Positions 19,780-29,049 of a DNA stretch of 64,000 nucleotides are shown here, in pieces. Source of the DNA: Blautia sp. (GTDB lineage: Bacteria > Bacillota > Clostridia > Lachnospirales > Lachnospiraceae). The translations under genes and the position numbers were made by a program. Location: contig JAETNR010000013.1 of the NCBI GenBank assembly GCA_021772055.1, forward strand, positions 20,574-84,573. The letters run 5' to 3'. The notes beneath the pieces were generated by a model. The model did not search any database, was not told where the DNA came from, and worked only from the letters and a program-made list of their open reading frames with translations. Each line of letters opens with the position of its first letter. The first letter of the stretch is position 1.

Positions 19780-21195
19780 TTACTCTTTTCCGTTCCAGCA
19801 GTAGGTACAGAGTTTACAGGGCTTAATGCCGATGGATGCTTTCAGATCATCCAGACGATGGTATTTTAAAGTGGTAAAATTCAATTCCTTTCGGATATCC
19901 TCCAGCATTTCTTTGTAATTTGTGGAATCCGGATTTGCATAATCTGCAAGCACCTCATCGGATACCTGCTCTCCCTCTCTCCTGGCGATAACCCGTCTGG
20001 TGATCAGATCCATTTCGGATTTGGAACGGGAGAAATTCAAATACTTGCAGCCAAACAGCAACGGCGGGCATGCCGGACGAATATGAACCTCTTTTGCACC
20101 ATTATGGTACAGAAATTCCGTTGTCTCACGAAGCTGTGTTCCCCGCACAATAGAGTCATCGATCATCAGAAGGCTCTTATCCTTGATCAGCTTATGCACA
20201 GGAATCAGTTTCATTCTGGCAATCAGGTTACGCTGACTCTGCTGGGTTGGCATAAAGGAGCGAGGCCAGGTAGGCGTATATTTAATAAACGGCCGTGCAA
20301 AAGGAACGCCGGACCGGTTAGCATACCCGATGGCATGGGCAATGCCGGAATCCGGAACTCCTGCCACAATATCCGGTTTGACCTCCCCAAAGTCACGCTC
20401 TGCCAGCATATCTCCGCATTTGTAGCGCATCTCCTCCACATTCACGCCTTCATAGGTGGATGTTGGATACCCGTAGTATACCCACAGGAAGGAGCAAATA
20501 CGCATATCCTCCCCCGGTTTCTGAAGAGTCTCTGCTCCCTCAGGAGTCACAAACACGATCTCTCCCGGCCCTAATTCCTTATAATCCTCATATCCCAGGT
20601 TGATATATGCATGGCTTTCAAAAGAAACGCAGCATGCATCCTCCTTCTTGCCTACGATCAGAGGGGTTCTGCCCAAACGGTCACGGGCAGCAAAAAGTCC
20701 CTTCGGTGTCAAAAGCAGCATGGACATGGAGCCCTCGATCATCTCCTGCGCATAGCGGATTCCTTCCGGAATCGAAGCTTTCTGATTGATCAGCGAAGCC
20801 ACCATTTCCGTGGGATTGACGCTTCCGCCGCTCATCTCCAGGAAGTGTGTACATCCGTTGTGGAAGGAATGGTCAATCAGCTCGTCCATATTATTTATTT
20901 TTCCAACTGTTGTAATTGCAAAATTTCCCAGGTGTGAGCGTACCAGAAGGGGCTGCGGTTCATTGTCCGAAATGCAGCCGATCCCAAGGCTTCCCACAAG
21001 TTCTGCAACATCTCTGTCAAACTTCGTCCGAAACGGCGAATTTTCAATATTATGAATAGCACGGTCAAAGCCTTTCTCTTTATCATATACGGCCATGCCG
21101 CCTCTACGTGTTCCCAGATGGGAATGATAATCAATCCCGAAAAATAAGTCTAAAACGCAACTGGACTTTGATGCTACTCCAAAAATTCCACCCAT
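19780..21195 (-). CDS. PurF-like amidophosphoribosyltransferase lacking the glutaminase cysteine
   Basis: Both halves of PurF are present: an N-terminal Ntn-type glutaminase fold and a C-terminal PRTase with the PRPP loop LLMIDDSIVRGTQLRET, plus a C-terminal cysteine cluster (KPCKLCTYCW) as in iron-sulfur PurF. However, PurF begins CGIFG (after processing) and this protein begins MGGIFGVAS: the nucleophilic cysteine is glycine. The NG pair that forms the oxyanion hole is also changed (FAITTVGKINN). It therefore should not hydrolyse glutamine; it might use free ammonia, partner another glutaminase, or have a different role. The ATG at 21195 follows AAGGAGAT. 471 residues. Confidence 0.83.
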   Translation of the reverse strand: MGGIFGVASKSSCVLDLFFGIDYHSHLGTRRGGMAVYDKEKGFDRAIHNIENSPFRTKFDRDVAELVGSLGIGCISDNEPQPLLVRSHLGNFAITTVGKINNMDELIDHSFHNGCTHFLEMSGGSVNPTEMVASLINQKASIPEGIRYAQEMIEGSMSMLLLTPKGLFAARDRLGRTPLIVGKKEDACCVSFESHAYINLGYEDYKELGPGEIVFVTPEGAETLQKPGEDMRICSFLWVYYGYPTSTYEGVNVEEMRYKCGDMLAERDFGEVKPDIVAGVPDSGIAHAIGYANRSGVPFARPFIKYTPTWPRSFMPTQQSQRNLIARMKLIPVHKLIKDKSLLMIDDSIVRGTQLRETTEFLYHNGAKEVHIRPACPPLLFGCKYLNFSRSKSEMDLITRRVIARREGEQVSDEVLADYANPDSTNYKEMLEDIRKELNFTTLKYHRLDDLKASIGIKPCKLCTYCWNGKE

Positions 21196-21242
21196 ATCCT
21201 TTATCTCCTTGTCATTCCTAAAAGTGTTTATGGTACGCACCC

Positions 21243-21271
21243 ATTATATATAACCAAAAAAAGTCTGTAAA
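21243..21271 (-). promoter_or_regulatory. Promoter of the purF-like gene
   Basis: -35 TTTACA (21266-21271), 17-base spacer, -10 TATAAT (21243-21248) on the minus strand, between fbp and the purF-like gene. Confidence 0.78.
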
Positions 21272-21280
21272 GTCGTTTTT

Positions 21281-23236
21281 TTATTTTTTCTCTTTGATTA
21301 TGCCTTTGCGGTATGCGTCAAGAAGCAGACGCAGTTCCCCAATCCTCTCTTTTAATGCCTTCCCATTGTCCGTATCTCCTACCAGACGGCGCTTAAGCGT
21401 ATAGCGCACTGCCACACGGTTTGACACAATATCGGTTTCTTCAGATACTGCAGCCTCCGCTGAAGTAAATGGCTGATGGGCAGACAGGGTCAGGCCGTAG
21501 GAATTATAGATCAGCGTATATCCCGCAATGCCGGTTACCTTACGATAGGCCTTGGAAAAGCCGCCGTCAATCACCAGGACCTTGCCGCCGCATTTCACAG
21601 GGCTTTCTCCTTCGCTCTGATGGACAGGTACATGCCCGTTGATAATGTGTCCCTCTTCCGGATCAAGCCCAAACTCCAAAAGCATGGAATTTACCACCTC
21701 TTCATTTTCCAGAAGACGGTAATAAGAATTCTTCTTTTCTTTATGAGTCTCTTTATCCGCGATGAAATACCGCTCAAAAGTGGTCATTTTGTCTTTTCCA
21801 AACAGAGGAGAATTGGGACCTGCCCAGATATACCAGAGAATATCCCGGCCCTTCTCCTGCTCCTCATGATCCACCGCGTAAAATGCACGCCGGACATAGG
21901 CTTCCAGTGCGTCATAAAGTGCCTTTCCCTTGTAGGTTTCCCCGTAAATCTGTACTTCCTTGAAACTTCCGTCTTCATTCAGAGGAATGCTTCCGTGAAA
22001 CAGAAGGTTCCCGTTATAAGTCTTATAAAGACCGCCTTTATCCAGAAGAAGCCGCATGTGATTCTGCAGTTTTTTACAGTTGCGGAATGCAGAGGACAGA
22101 CGTTCCATTACGTCCTTCTCTCCCTCTGTCAACTCATAGGGATTTTTCCAGTCAATGGTGGGGAAACTCTTATCCAGAAGGGGATATTCCCTGCCGTCAG
22201 GAAGCGTAACGGTTCCCTTTTCCGGGTTGATCCTATGGAGAAGACAGCGGTCCTCCAAAAGGAATTCCTTATGCTTCAAAAGAAGAGCCCCTTCCAGCTT
22301 AAACTGGATCACGGCAATGGCTTTGTGCATTTTGCGCCCAAGCTCCTCCTCCATGACATTGTAATAAACCGCCCCTTTCTGCTCAAAGACTTTGCAGGGA
22401 TCACTTTGATAAGCCTCCATGGCAAAAGCAGCCAGAGGAAGCATATTGATGCCGTATCCATCCTCCAGAATGTCCAGATTATCATAGCGGATACTGTTTC
22501 GGATCACCGTAGCAATGCAGGCAAGCTGCCCTGCTGCCGCCCCCATCCACACCACATCGTGGTTGCCCCACTGAATATCCAGGGAATGATATTCCATAAG
22601 ACGATCCATAATAAAATGAGGACCTGGGCCTCTGTCGTAAATATCCCCAAGAATATGCAGATGATCTACTACCAGCCTCTGAATCAGCTCTGCCAGGGCA
22701 ATGATGAAATTCTCCGCCCTGCCGATCTCAATGATCGTATTCACAATGGCATCATAGTAGGCTTCCTTATCCAGAACCTCTGCCTTTTCTGTGATCAGTT
22801 CCTCGATCACATAGGCATAATCCGCAGGCAGTGCCTTACGAACCTTGGACCTTGTGTATTTGGAAGCAGTTGTTTTGCACACTTCGATCAAACGATATAA
22901 GGTAATCTTATACCAGTTCTCCATATCCTCCTCTGTTTTTTTCACCAGCTCCGTTTTTTCCCGGGGATAGTAAATCAAAGTGGCAAGAGAACGTTTGTCG
23001 CTGTTGCTTAAGGTGTGGCCGAATACATCATCAATTTTCTTCCGCACTGCTCCGGAGCCATTGCGCAGAACGTGGGAAAACGCCTCGTATTCGCCGTGAA
23101 GGTCTGACATAAAATGTTCCGTCCCTTTGGGCAGGTTCAAAATGGACTGAAGATTGATGATTTCCGTAGATGCCTTTCCAATGGTTGGATACAATTCCCC
23201 CAGACGCTGTAAATACCGCAGATCCTCTTTTTTCAT
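21281..23236 (-). CDS. fbp: Class III fructose-1,6-bisphosphatase (Firmicutes type)
   Basis: Gluconeogenic phosphatase converting fructose 1,6-bisphosphate to fructose 6-phosphate. 651 residues, the usual class III length, with the metallophosphatase motifs SDLHGEYEAF, GDIYDRGPGP and WGNHDVVWMG, and a conserved C-terminal region INGHVPVHQSEGESP. Class III is largely limited to Firmicutes and a few others. GAGGGAAAT precedes the ATG. Transcribed alone, with its own -10-like sequence near 23270. Confidence 0.95.
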   Translation of the reverse strand: MKKEDLRYLQRLGELYPTIGKASTEIINLQSILNLPKGTEHFMSDLHGEYEAFSHVLRNGSGAVRKKIDDVFGHTLSNSDKRSLATLIYYPREKTELVKKTEEDMENWYKITLYRLIEVCKTTASKYTRSKVRKALPADYAYVIEELITEKAEVLDKEAYYDAIVNTIIEIGRAENFIIALAELIQRLVVDHLHILGDIYDRGPGPHFIMDRLMEYHSLDIQWGNHDVVWMGAAAGQLACIATVIRNSIRYDNLDILEDGYGINMLPLAAFAMEAYQSDPCKVFEQKGAVYYNVMEEELGRKMHKAIAVIQFKLEGALLLKHKEFLLEDRCLLHRINPEKGTVTLPDGREYPLLDKSFPTIDWKNPYELTEGEKDVMERLSSAFRNCKKLQNHMRLLLDKGGLYKTYNGNLLFHGSIPLNEDGSFKEVQIYGETYKGKALYDALEAYVRRAFYAVDHEEQEKGRDILWYIWAGPNSPLFGKDKMTTFERYFIADKETHKEKKNSYYRLLENEEVVNSMLLEFGLDPEEGHIINGHVPVHQSEGESPVKCGGKVLVIDGGFSKAYRKVTGIAGYTLIYNSYGLTLSAHQPFTSAEAAVSEETDIVSNRVAVRYTLKRRLVGDTDNGKALKERIGELRLLLDAYRKGIIKEKK

Positions 23237-23304
23237 TGATTTCCCTCTCTCTAAAAAATTCTTACCTATATAATAACATACTTTCCCCGATATTTATGTA
23301 AAAT

Positions 23305-23359
23305 CGTAACTATTCAGTAGGTAATATCCCGCGAACTGTGAAGGTACTGAACAGTTACG
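23305..23359. repeat. Long inverted repeat at the end of polC
   Basis: Arms 23305-23319 and 23345-23359 match at 14 of 15 positions (CGTAACTATTCAGTA with TACTGAACAGTTACG). The right arm covers the polC stop codon. On the minus strand it is followed by only four T residues, so it is a weak terminator at best. The arm sequence resembles that of the stem at 3651-3679. Confidence 0.75.
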
Positions 23360-26300
23360 TAAAATCAAACAAAGACATCTGATTCGACTGGGGAATATCT
23401 CCGAACAGGTTCAGGTCGTCCATCAGGTCAATGACTGTTTTACTTACCTTGGTTCTGTCCCGGAAATCATCCTTTGACAGGAACTTACCCTTTGCCGCTG
23501 CCTCCACCACTGCATCTGCAGCTTTCTCCCCCAGTCCCTCAATGCTGTCAAGGGAAGGCATCAGCTTTCCGTCAATGATCTGGAAGCGGTGTGCTTTGGC
23601 TTTGTAAAGATCAATGGGCATAAATTCCAGTCCCCTTGCATACATTTCCTGCACGATACGCATGTCACGGATGGAATCCTGCTCCTTTTTTGTGGCGGAA
23701 TCCCCTTTTTTCCGGATCTCCGCAAGGTAAAACTCCAGGCGTTCACGTCCCATACACATGGTTTCATAAGAAAATGCCGTAGCGCGGATGCTGAAAAATG
23801 CCGCATAATACGCAAGGGGCTTAAAGACCTTAAACCAGGCAATGCGGTATGCCATCATAACATAAGCAGCCGCATGAGCTTTTGGGAACATGTATTTGAT
23901 CTTTTTGCAGGACCAGATATACCAGTCGGGAACATTGTGCTCCACCATAGTGGCCTCCCATTCAGGGCGAAGTCCTTTTCCCTTGCGGACACTTTCCATG
24001 ATGGTAAATGCAAGGCTGCTTTCCACCCCCATATGGATGAGATAGATCATAATATCATCTCGTGTACAAATGGCAGTGGAAATGGTAGCCTTTCCTTCCT
24101 GGATCAGTGTCTGAGCATTTCCAAGCCATACATCCGTACCATGAGCCAGACCGGCGATCCGAACCAGATCCGAGAAATATTTGGGCTTTGTATCAATAAG
24201 CATCTGCATGGCAAAGTCCGTTCCGAACTCCGGCACGCCAAGGCATCCCAGCTTACAGCCTCCAATATCCTCCGGCCTGATTCCAAGGGCGTCCGTGCTG
24301 GCAAAGAGGGACATGACGTCCTTCTGATCCAGCGGTACTTCCTTGGCATCCAGCCCTGTCAGATCCTCCAGCATACGGATCATGGTAGGATCATCGTGTC
24401 CCAGAATATCCAGTTTGAGAAGGTTTCCGTCAATGGAATGGTAGTCAAAATGGGTGGTGGTAATATCGCTTGTCTCATCATTTGCAGGGTGCTGCACAGG
24501 AGTGAATTTCTCGATCTCCTCACCTTTGGGGAGTACGATGATTCCTCCTGGGTGCTGCCCTGTGGTACGCCGGACGCCGGTACATCCGGCCACAATGCGG
24601 TTGATCTCGCAATAGCGCTTGTGCTGCCCCCGCTCCTCAAAATAATTTTTCACATAGCCGAAAGCCGTTTTTTCTGCCAGAGTACCGATGGTTCCCGCCT
24701 TGAAAGTCTGCCCTTTTCCAAAGATGACCTCCGTATACTTATGGGCATTTGCCTGATACTCACCGGAAAAATTCAGGTCAATATCCGGCTCCTTATCTCC
24801 TTTAAATCCCAGGAATGTTTCAAAAGGAATGTCAAATCCTGCCTTGGTCATCTTGGTGCCGCATTTGGGACATATGGCATCCGGCATGTCACAGCCTGCC
24901 ATTCCGCTGTATTTCTTCACTTCCGGAGAATCAAAGTCACTGTACTTGCAGTTATCGCAAATATAATGGGGCGGCAGAGGATTTACCTCGGTGATTCCCG
25001 CCATAGTAGCTGCCAGGGAAGACCCTACGGATCCACGGCTTCCTACCAGATAGCCGTCGTCATTGGATTTCCATACCAGTTTCTGAGCAATAATATACAT
25101 TACCGCATATCCGTTGGAGATAATGGAATGCAGTTCTTTTTCCAGACGTTCCTCCACAATTTTAGGAAGAACCTCCCCATACATCTCATGGGCCTTCCGA
25201 AAACAGATATCCTTTAAATCCTGGTCAGAATTTTCAATGATGGGAGGGTATTTATCCGGATGGATGGGGGATATTTTCTCGATCATATCCGCAATCTTGT
25301 TGGTGTTTGTGATCACCACTTCCTCTGCCTTCTCGCTTCCCAGGTAAGAAAACTCCTCCAGCATCTCCTCTGTTGTGCGAAGATAAAGAGGTGCCTGGTC
25401 ATCTGCATCGGAAAATCCGTTTCCTGCCATAATGATCCGCCTGTAAACTTCATCCTGCGGATCCATAAAATGAACGTCACAGGTAGCAACCACCGGTTTT
25501 TTAAACTGTTCTCCCAACTTTACGATGCGTTTATTCAGTGCGATCAGATCCTCATCCGAATTGACCATATCGTTTTTTTCATCCGCGATCATAAAACGGT
25601 TGTTCCCAAGAGGCTGGATTTCCAGATAATCATAAAAATTCACCAGTCTGGCAATCTCCGTATCCGGTGCATTCCGAAGCAGCGCCTGATAAAGTTCTCC
25701 TGCCTCGCAGGCACTTCCGATGATCAGCCCGTCCTTGTATTTTTCAAACAGGCTTTTGGGCACACGAGGCCTTCTGTGATAGTAGGTCAGGTGAGACTGG
25801 CTTACCAGCTTGTAAAGGTTAATTCGCCCCGTTTCATTTTTTACAAGAATAATGGCATGATAGGTGGGCAGCTTTTTGATGGTGTTTACGGATACGGCTC
25901 CCTGGCGATTTAATTCATCCACATCCAGGATATCCCGCTCAGCAAGCATACTGACAAATTTCACAAAAATGTCCGCCGTACATTCCGCATCGTCCACAGC
26001 ACGGTGATGATGCTGAAGCCCTACACCTACTGCCTTTGCCACAGTATCCAGCTTAAAACGATTCAATGCAGGCAGAAGAAATCTTGCCATGCCCACAGTA
26101 TCCACGTAAGTAAAATCATTGGGAATGTGAAGGCGGTTACAGTTTTCTATAATGAAGCTCATGTCAAAATCCGCATTATGGGCCACCATCACAGCGCCCT
26201 CGCAGAATTTCAAAAACGCAGGCAGCACCTCCTCAATAGGCGGCGCATCCATCACCATACTGTCATTAATGCTGGTAAGCTGCTCGATCCGAAAGGGAAT

Positions 26301-27863
26301 CGGCACCTTAGGATTCACAAATGTGGAAAAACGGTCTGTAATCGTCCCGTTTTCCACACGTACAGCCCCGATCTCAATAATTTTGCAGGTGAGAGGGGAA
26401 AAGCCGGTGGTCTCGATATCAAATACCACGAAACTTCCGTCCAGGCTCTGTCCCTTGCTGTTGGTCACCATTCCCTTTAAATCATCTACCAGATAAGCCT
26501 CCATGCCATAGAGCACCTTAAAATCCGATTCCTTTGGCACACATCCTCCCCAGGCATCAAAACAGTGATTGGCCTCCGGAAATGACTGGACAACCCCGTG
26601 GTCCGTAATGGCAATGGCCTTATGGCCCCATTCATAAGCACGCTTTACCAGCGCTTTGGCATCTGTCACACCGTCCATATCGCTCATTTTGGTGTGGCAG
26701 TGAAGCTCTACACGCTTCTGGGGGCTGGTATCTGTCCTGGTGCTTAAAAAGCTTGCAATCTTTTTTATTCCGTTTAAGGAGCCAATGGTCAGCTCGCTGT
26801 CAAAACGGTCGATGGTAGTGACGCCTTTCAGTTTCAGGAAGGCTCCTTTTTTGATGTGCTCCTTGATCTCCGGAACCTGCTCATTGCGCAGGAACATTTT
26901 TACAGTGATGCTGTCTGTAAAGTCCGTGACAGGAAAAATCAGGATGGTCTTTTCGTTTCTGATTTCTCTTGCCTCCACATCCATTACCTGGCAGCGGATG
27001 ATCACCTCGCCCATTTCTCCTGTAATCGATTCCAGAGGAATGGCATCTCCTTCAAAATCCCTTCCATAGATCACATCCGGATTGGGATCTTTGTGGTAGC
27101 CGCGGAGTTCCCCTCTCTGCCCCTTCTTCTCAAAGGGCTTCTGGTCCTTCTTCGGTTCCTGGCTCTTCTCTGCCTTCGTTTCCTTAGAGGCTGCACCTTT
27201 CGTTTGCTTTTGAGCATCTTTCGTGCCTTCCGTTGCAGCATCCCCGCTTTGTTCCTCTGCCTGTCCCGCTGCCTCCGGACGGATCCTGGCATTTTTCAGA
27301 ACATTTGCAACCTCCTGGCGGATCTGGAGCACCGCGTTTTTCCGGTACTGGCTTTCCTCTGTTTCCTCAAAATGCAGGTCTATCTTCAGATTCATGCCGC
27401 AGCGCTGGCAAAAAACCTTCTGGAGATATTCCACCAGGACCTGGCTCTTTTCCCTGGCAATCACAGAATCAGGCAGCACCAGAGTCATGACCTCCTCACT
27501 TGGAAAAGAAATCCTGGCACGTTTAAACAGATTGTATTCCAACATATTATAATTCCGCAGCTCCACCTCCATACTGGAACGGTAGATCTCCAGAAAGTTG
27601 GCAGGGGTATACTGTTTGGAAAGATGGAAACGCTCGATCACCGTCACGCGCACATTCAGCCCGGGGAAACATTGTCGTTCAATCTGCTCCTCCAGAGCCA
27701 GAATATGCTTCTTGTGGATCCAGCGGTCACTTTTTAAATATACCCAGATCCTGGTTTTAGCAGGATTGCAGGAAACTCTTGTCACCTGGACCATGTCCAG
27801 CAATTCGGAAAGTTCTGTTTTCACTTTTATATTTGGAAATACATCAAAAAATTCCTTTTCCAT
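23355..27863 (-). CDS. polC: DNA polymerase III alpha subunit, Gram-positive PolC
   Basis: Replicative polymerase with built-in proofreading. 1502 residues, in order: N-terminal domain, a low-complexity Lys/Glu/Gln linker (about 212-260), OB fold, first PHP part (RVELHCHTKMSDMDGVTDAK), the exonuclease inserted in PHP (FVVFDIETTGFSPLT, about residues 490-650), second PHP part, and the polymerase core (GSRGSVGSSLAATM, EPDIDLNFSGEYQ). The ATG at 27863 is just after the ispG stop; a GGGAG site lies in the ispG end. Confidence is very high. Confidence 0.98.
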   Translation of the reverse strand: MEKEFFDVFPNIKVKTELSELLDMVQVTRVSCNPAKTRIWVYLKSDRWIHKKHILALEEQIERQCFPGLNVRVTVIERFHLSKQYTPANFLEIYRSSMEVELRNYNMLEYNLFKRARISFPSEEVMTLVLPDSVIAREKSQVLVEYLQKVFCQRCGMNLKIDLHFEETEESQYRKNAVLQIRQEVANVLKNARIRPEAAGQAEEQSGDAATEGTKDAQKQTKGAASKETKAEKSQEPKKDQKPFEKKGQRGELRGYHKDPNPDVIYGRDFEGDAIPLESITGEMGEVIIRCQVMDVEAREIRNEKTILIFPVTDFTDSITVKMFLRNEQVPEIKEHIKKGAFLKLKGVTTIDRFDSELTIGSLNGIKKIASFLSTRTDTSPQKRVELHCHTKMSDMDGVTDAKALVKRAYEWGHKAIAITDHGVVQSFPEANHCFDAWGGCVPKESDFKVLYGMEAYLVDDLKGMVTNSKGQSLDGSFVVFDIETTGFSPLTCKIIEIGAVRVENGTITDRFSTFVNPKVPIPFRIEQLTSINDSMVMDAPPIEEVLPAFLKFCEGAVMVAHNADFDMSFIIENCNRLHIPNDFTYVDTVGMARFLLPALNRFKLDTVAKAVGVGLQHHHRAVDDAECTADIFVKFVSMLAERDILDVDELNRQGAVSVNTIKKLPTYHAIILVKNETGRINLYKLVSQSHLTYYHRRPRVPKSLFEKYKDGLIIGSACEAGELYQALLRNAPDTEIARLVNFYDYLEIQPLGNNRFMIADEKNDMVNSDEDLIALNKRIVKLGEQFKKPVVATCDVHFMDPQDEVYRRIIMAGNGFSDADDQAPLYLRTTEEMLEEFSYLGSEKAEEVVITNTNKIADMIEKISPIHPDKYPPIIENSDQDLKDICFRKAHEMYGEVLPKIVEERLEKELHSIISNGYAVMYIIAQKLVWKSNDDGYLVGSRGSVGSSLAATMAGITEVNPLPPHYICDNCKYSDFDSPEVKKYSGMAGCDMPDAICPKCGTKMTKAGFDIPFETFLGFKGDKEPDIDLNFSGEYQANAHKYTEVIFGKGQTFKAGTIGTLAEKTAFGYVKNYFEERGQHKRYCEINRIVAGCTGVRRTTGQHPGGIIVLPKGEEIEKFTPVQHPANDETSDITTTHFDYHSIDGNLLKLDILGHDDPTMIRMLEDLTGLDAKEVPLDQKDVMSLFASTDALGIRPEDIGGCKLGCLGVPEFGTDFAMQMLIDTKPKYFSDLVRIAGLAHGTDVWLGNAQTLIQEGKATISTAICTRDDIMIYLIHMGVESSLAFTIMESVRKGKGLRPEWEATMVEHNVPDWYIWSCKKIKYMFPKAHAAAYVMMAYRIAWFKVFKPLAYYAAFFSIRATAFSYETMCMGRERLEFYLAEIRKKGDSATKKEQDSIRDMRIVQEMYARGLEFMPIDLYKAKAHRFQIIDGKLMPSLDSIEGLGEKAADAVVEAAAKGKFLSKDDFRDRTKVSKTVIDLMDDLNLFGDIPQSNQMSLFDFT

Positions 27864-27864
27864 T

Positions 27865-28920
27865 CTAGTTCTCCCAATGAAGAAGTTCCTCTCGCAGAGT
27901 ATCCAGAAGCTGCCCTTCCGGTACCTTTTTTACGATCTCTCCGCCTTTGATCAGAAGACCCACTCCAACGCCTCCGGCAATTCCGATGTCTGCTTCCTTC
28001 GCCTCTCCCGGTCCATTGACAACGCATCCCATCACTGCTACTTTTATATCCAGCGGGATATCCTGTACCATGTCTTCTACTTTATTGGCAAGTCCAATGA
28101 GGTCAATCTGCGTACGTCCGCAGGTGGGGCAGGAAACGACTTCCACACCGCCCTTACGGAGTCCCAGGGTTTTCAGGATTCGTTTTGCTGATTTTATTTC
28201 TTCCAACGGAGCACCTGTCAAAGACACCCGGATGGTATCCCCGATTCCCTGATTTAAGATAATGCCAAGTCCAATCGCAGATTTGATGTTGCCGGAATAA
28301 AGGGTTCCCGCCTCTGTGATCCCTACATGCAGAGGATAAGCTGTTTTCTCCGCAATGATCTGATGGGCCCTGGCGCACATCAGGACATCGGAAGATTTGA
28401 TGCTGATCACCAGATTATCGTAGCCTAAATCTTCAATGATCTTTACTTTGTCAAGAGCACTCTCCACAATGCCTTCTGCGGTAACGCCATGGTATTTTTC
28501 CACCAGTTCCTTCTCCAGAGAGCCACTGTTGACACCTACGCGAATGGGAATGTTACGCTCCTTTGCCACATCGACCACTGCCTTGATCCGCTCATGGCTT
28601 CCGATATTTCCCGGATTGATCCGGATTTTATCTGCACCGTTTTCCATGGCCGCAATGGCAAGACGGTAATCAAAATGAATGTCTGCAACCAGCGGGATAT
28701 GAATCTGCTTTTTAATTTCCCCCAGTGCCCTGGCAGCTTCCATGGTGGGAACTGCGCAGCGGATGATCTCACAGCCTGCATGTTCCAGCGCCAGGATCTG
28801 TTCTGTCGTTGCCTGCACGTCCTCTGTTTTGGTATTGGTCATAGACTGGATCAGAATAGGGTTTCCTCCCCCGATCTTCCGGTCTCCGATCCGGATTACT
28901 TTTGTATGGTCTCTGTACAT
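27865..28920 (-). CDS. ispG: 4-hydroxy-3-methylbut-2-enyl-diphosphate synthase
   Basis: Iron-sulfur enzyme of the MEP isoprenoid pathway. TIM barrel start (NPILIQSMTNTKTEDV) and the C-terminal cluster ligands VSCPTCGRT and GCVVNGPGEA. 351 residues from the ATG at 28920, which has AGGAGG 8 bases upstream; an ATG two codons earlier overlaps that site. Directly upstream of polC with a one-base gap, likely one transcript. Confidence 0.96.
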   Translation of the reverse strand: MYRDHTKVIRIGDRKIGGGNPILIQSMTNTKTEDVQATTEQILALEHAGCEIIRCAVPTMEAARALGEIKKQIHIPLVADIHFDYRLAIAAMENGADKIRINPGNIGSHERIKAVVDVAKERNIPIRVGVNSGSLEKELVEKYHGVTAEGIVESALDKVKIIEDLGYDNLVISIKSSDVLMCARAHQIIAEKTAYPLHVGITEAGTLYSGNIKSAIGLGIILNQGIGDTIRVSLTGAPLEEIKSAKRILKTLGLRKGGVEVVSCPTCGRTQIDLIGLANKVEDMVQDIPLDIKVAVMGCVVNGPGEAKEADIGIAGGVGVGLLIKGGEIVKKVPEGQLLDTLREELLHWEN

Positions 28921-29000
28921 TTCCATCCCTCCTGTTTTTCTATATATGGCCGAATGACAGCCAATTGCTCTGCGCTCTGGCTGCCGTCCGGGACTTTCCT

Positions 29001-29036
29001 AGTAAAAACGGGGCTGTTTTTTCTGTGCAGCCCCGT
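29001..29036 (-). terminator. Terminator of the xpaC-like/telA operon
   Basis: 9-bp GC-rich stem (29028-29036 with 29008-29016) followed on the minus strand by TTTTT, 14 bases after the telA stop. Confidence 0.9.
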
Positions 29037-29049
29037 GTAATCTCATATA

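Noticed and set aside
21476..22900. 474-residue open frame on the plus strand across fbp
   Set aside because: Antisense shadow of fbp; no ribosome binding site, no domain.
23589..25217. 542-residue open frame on the plus strand across polC
   Set aside because: Antisense shadow of polC; composition is that of reverse-read coding sequence.
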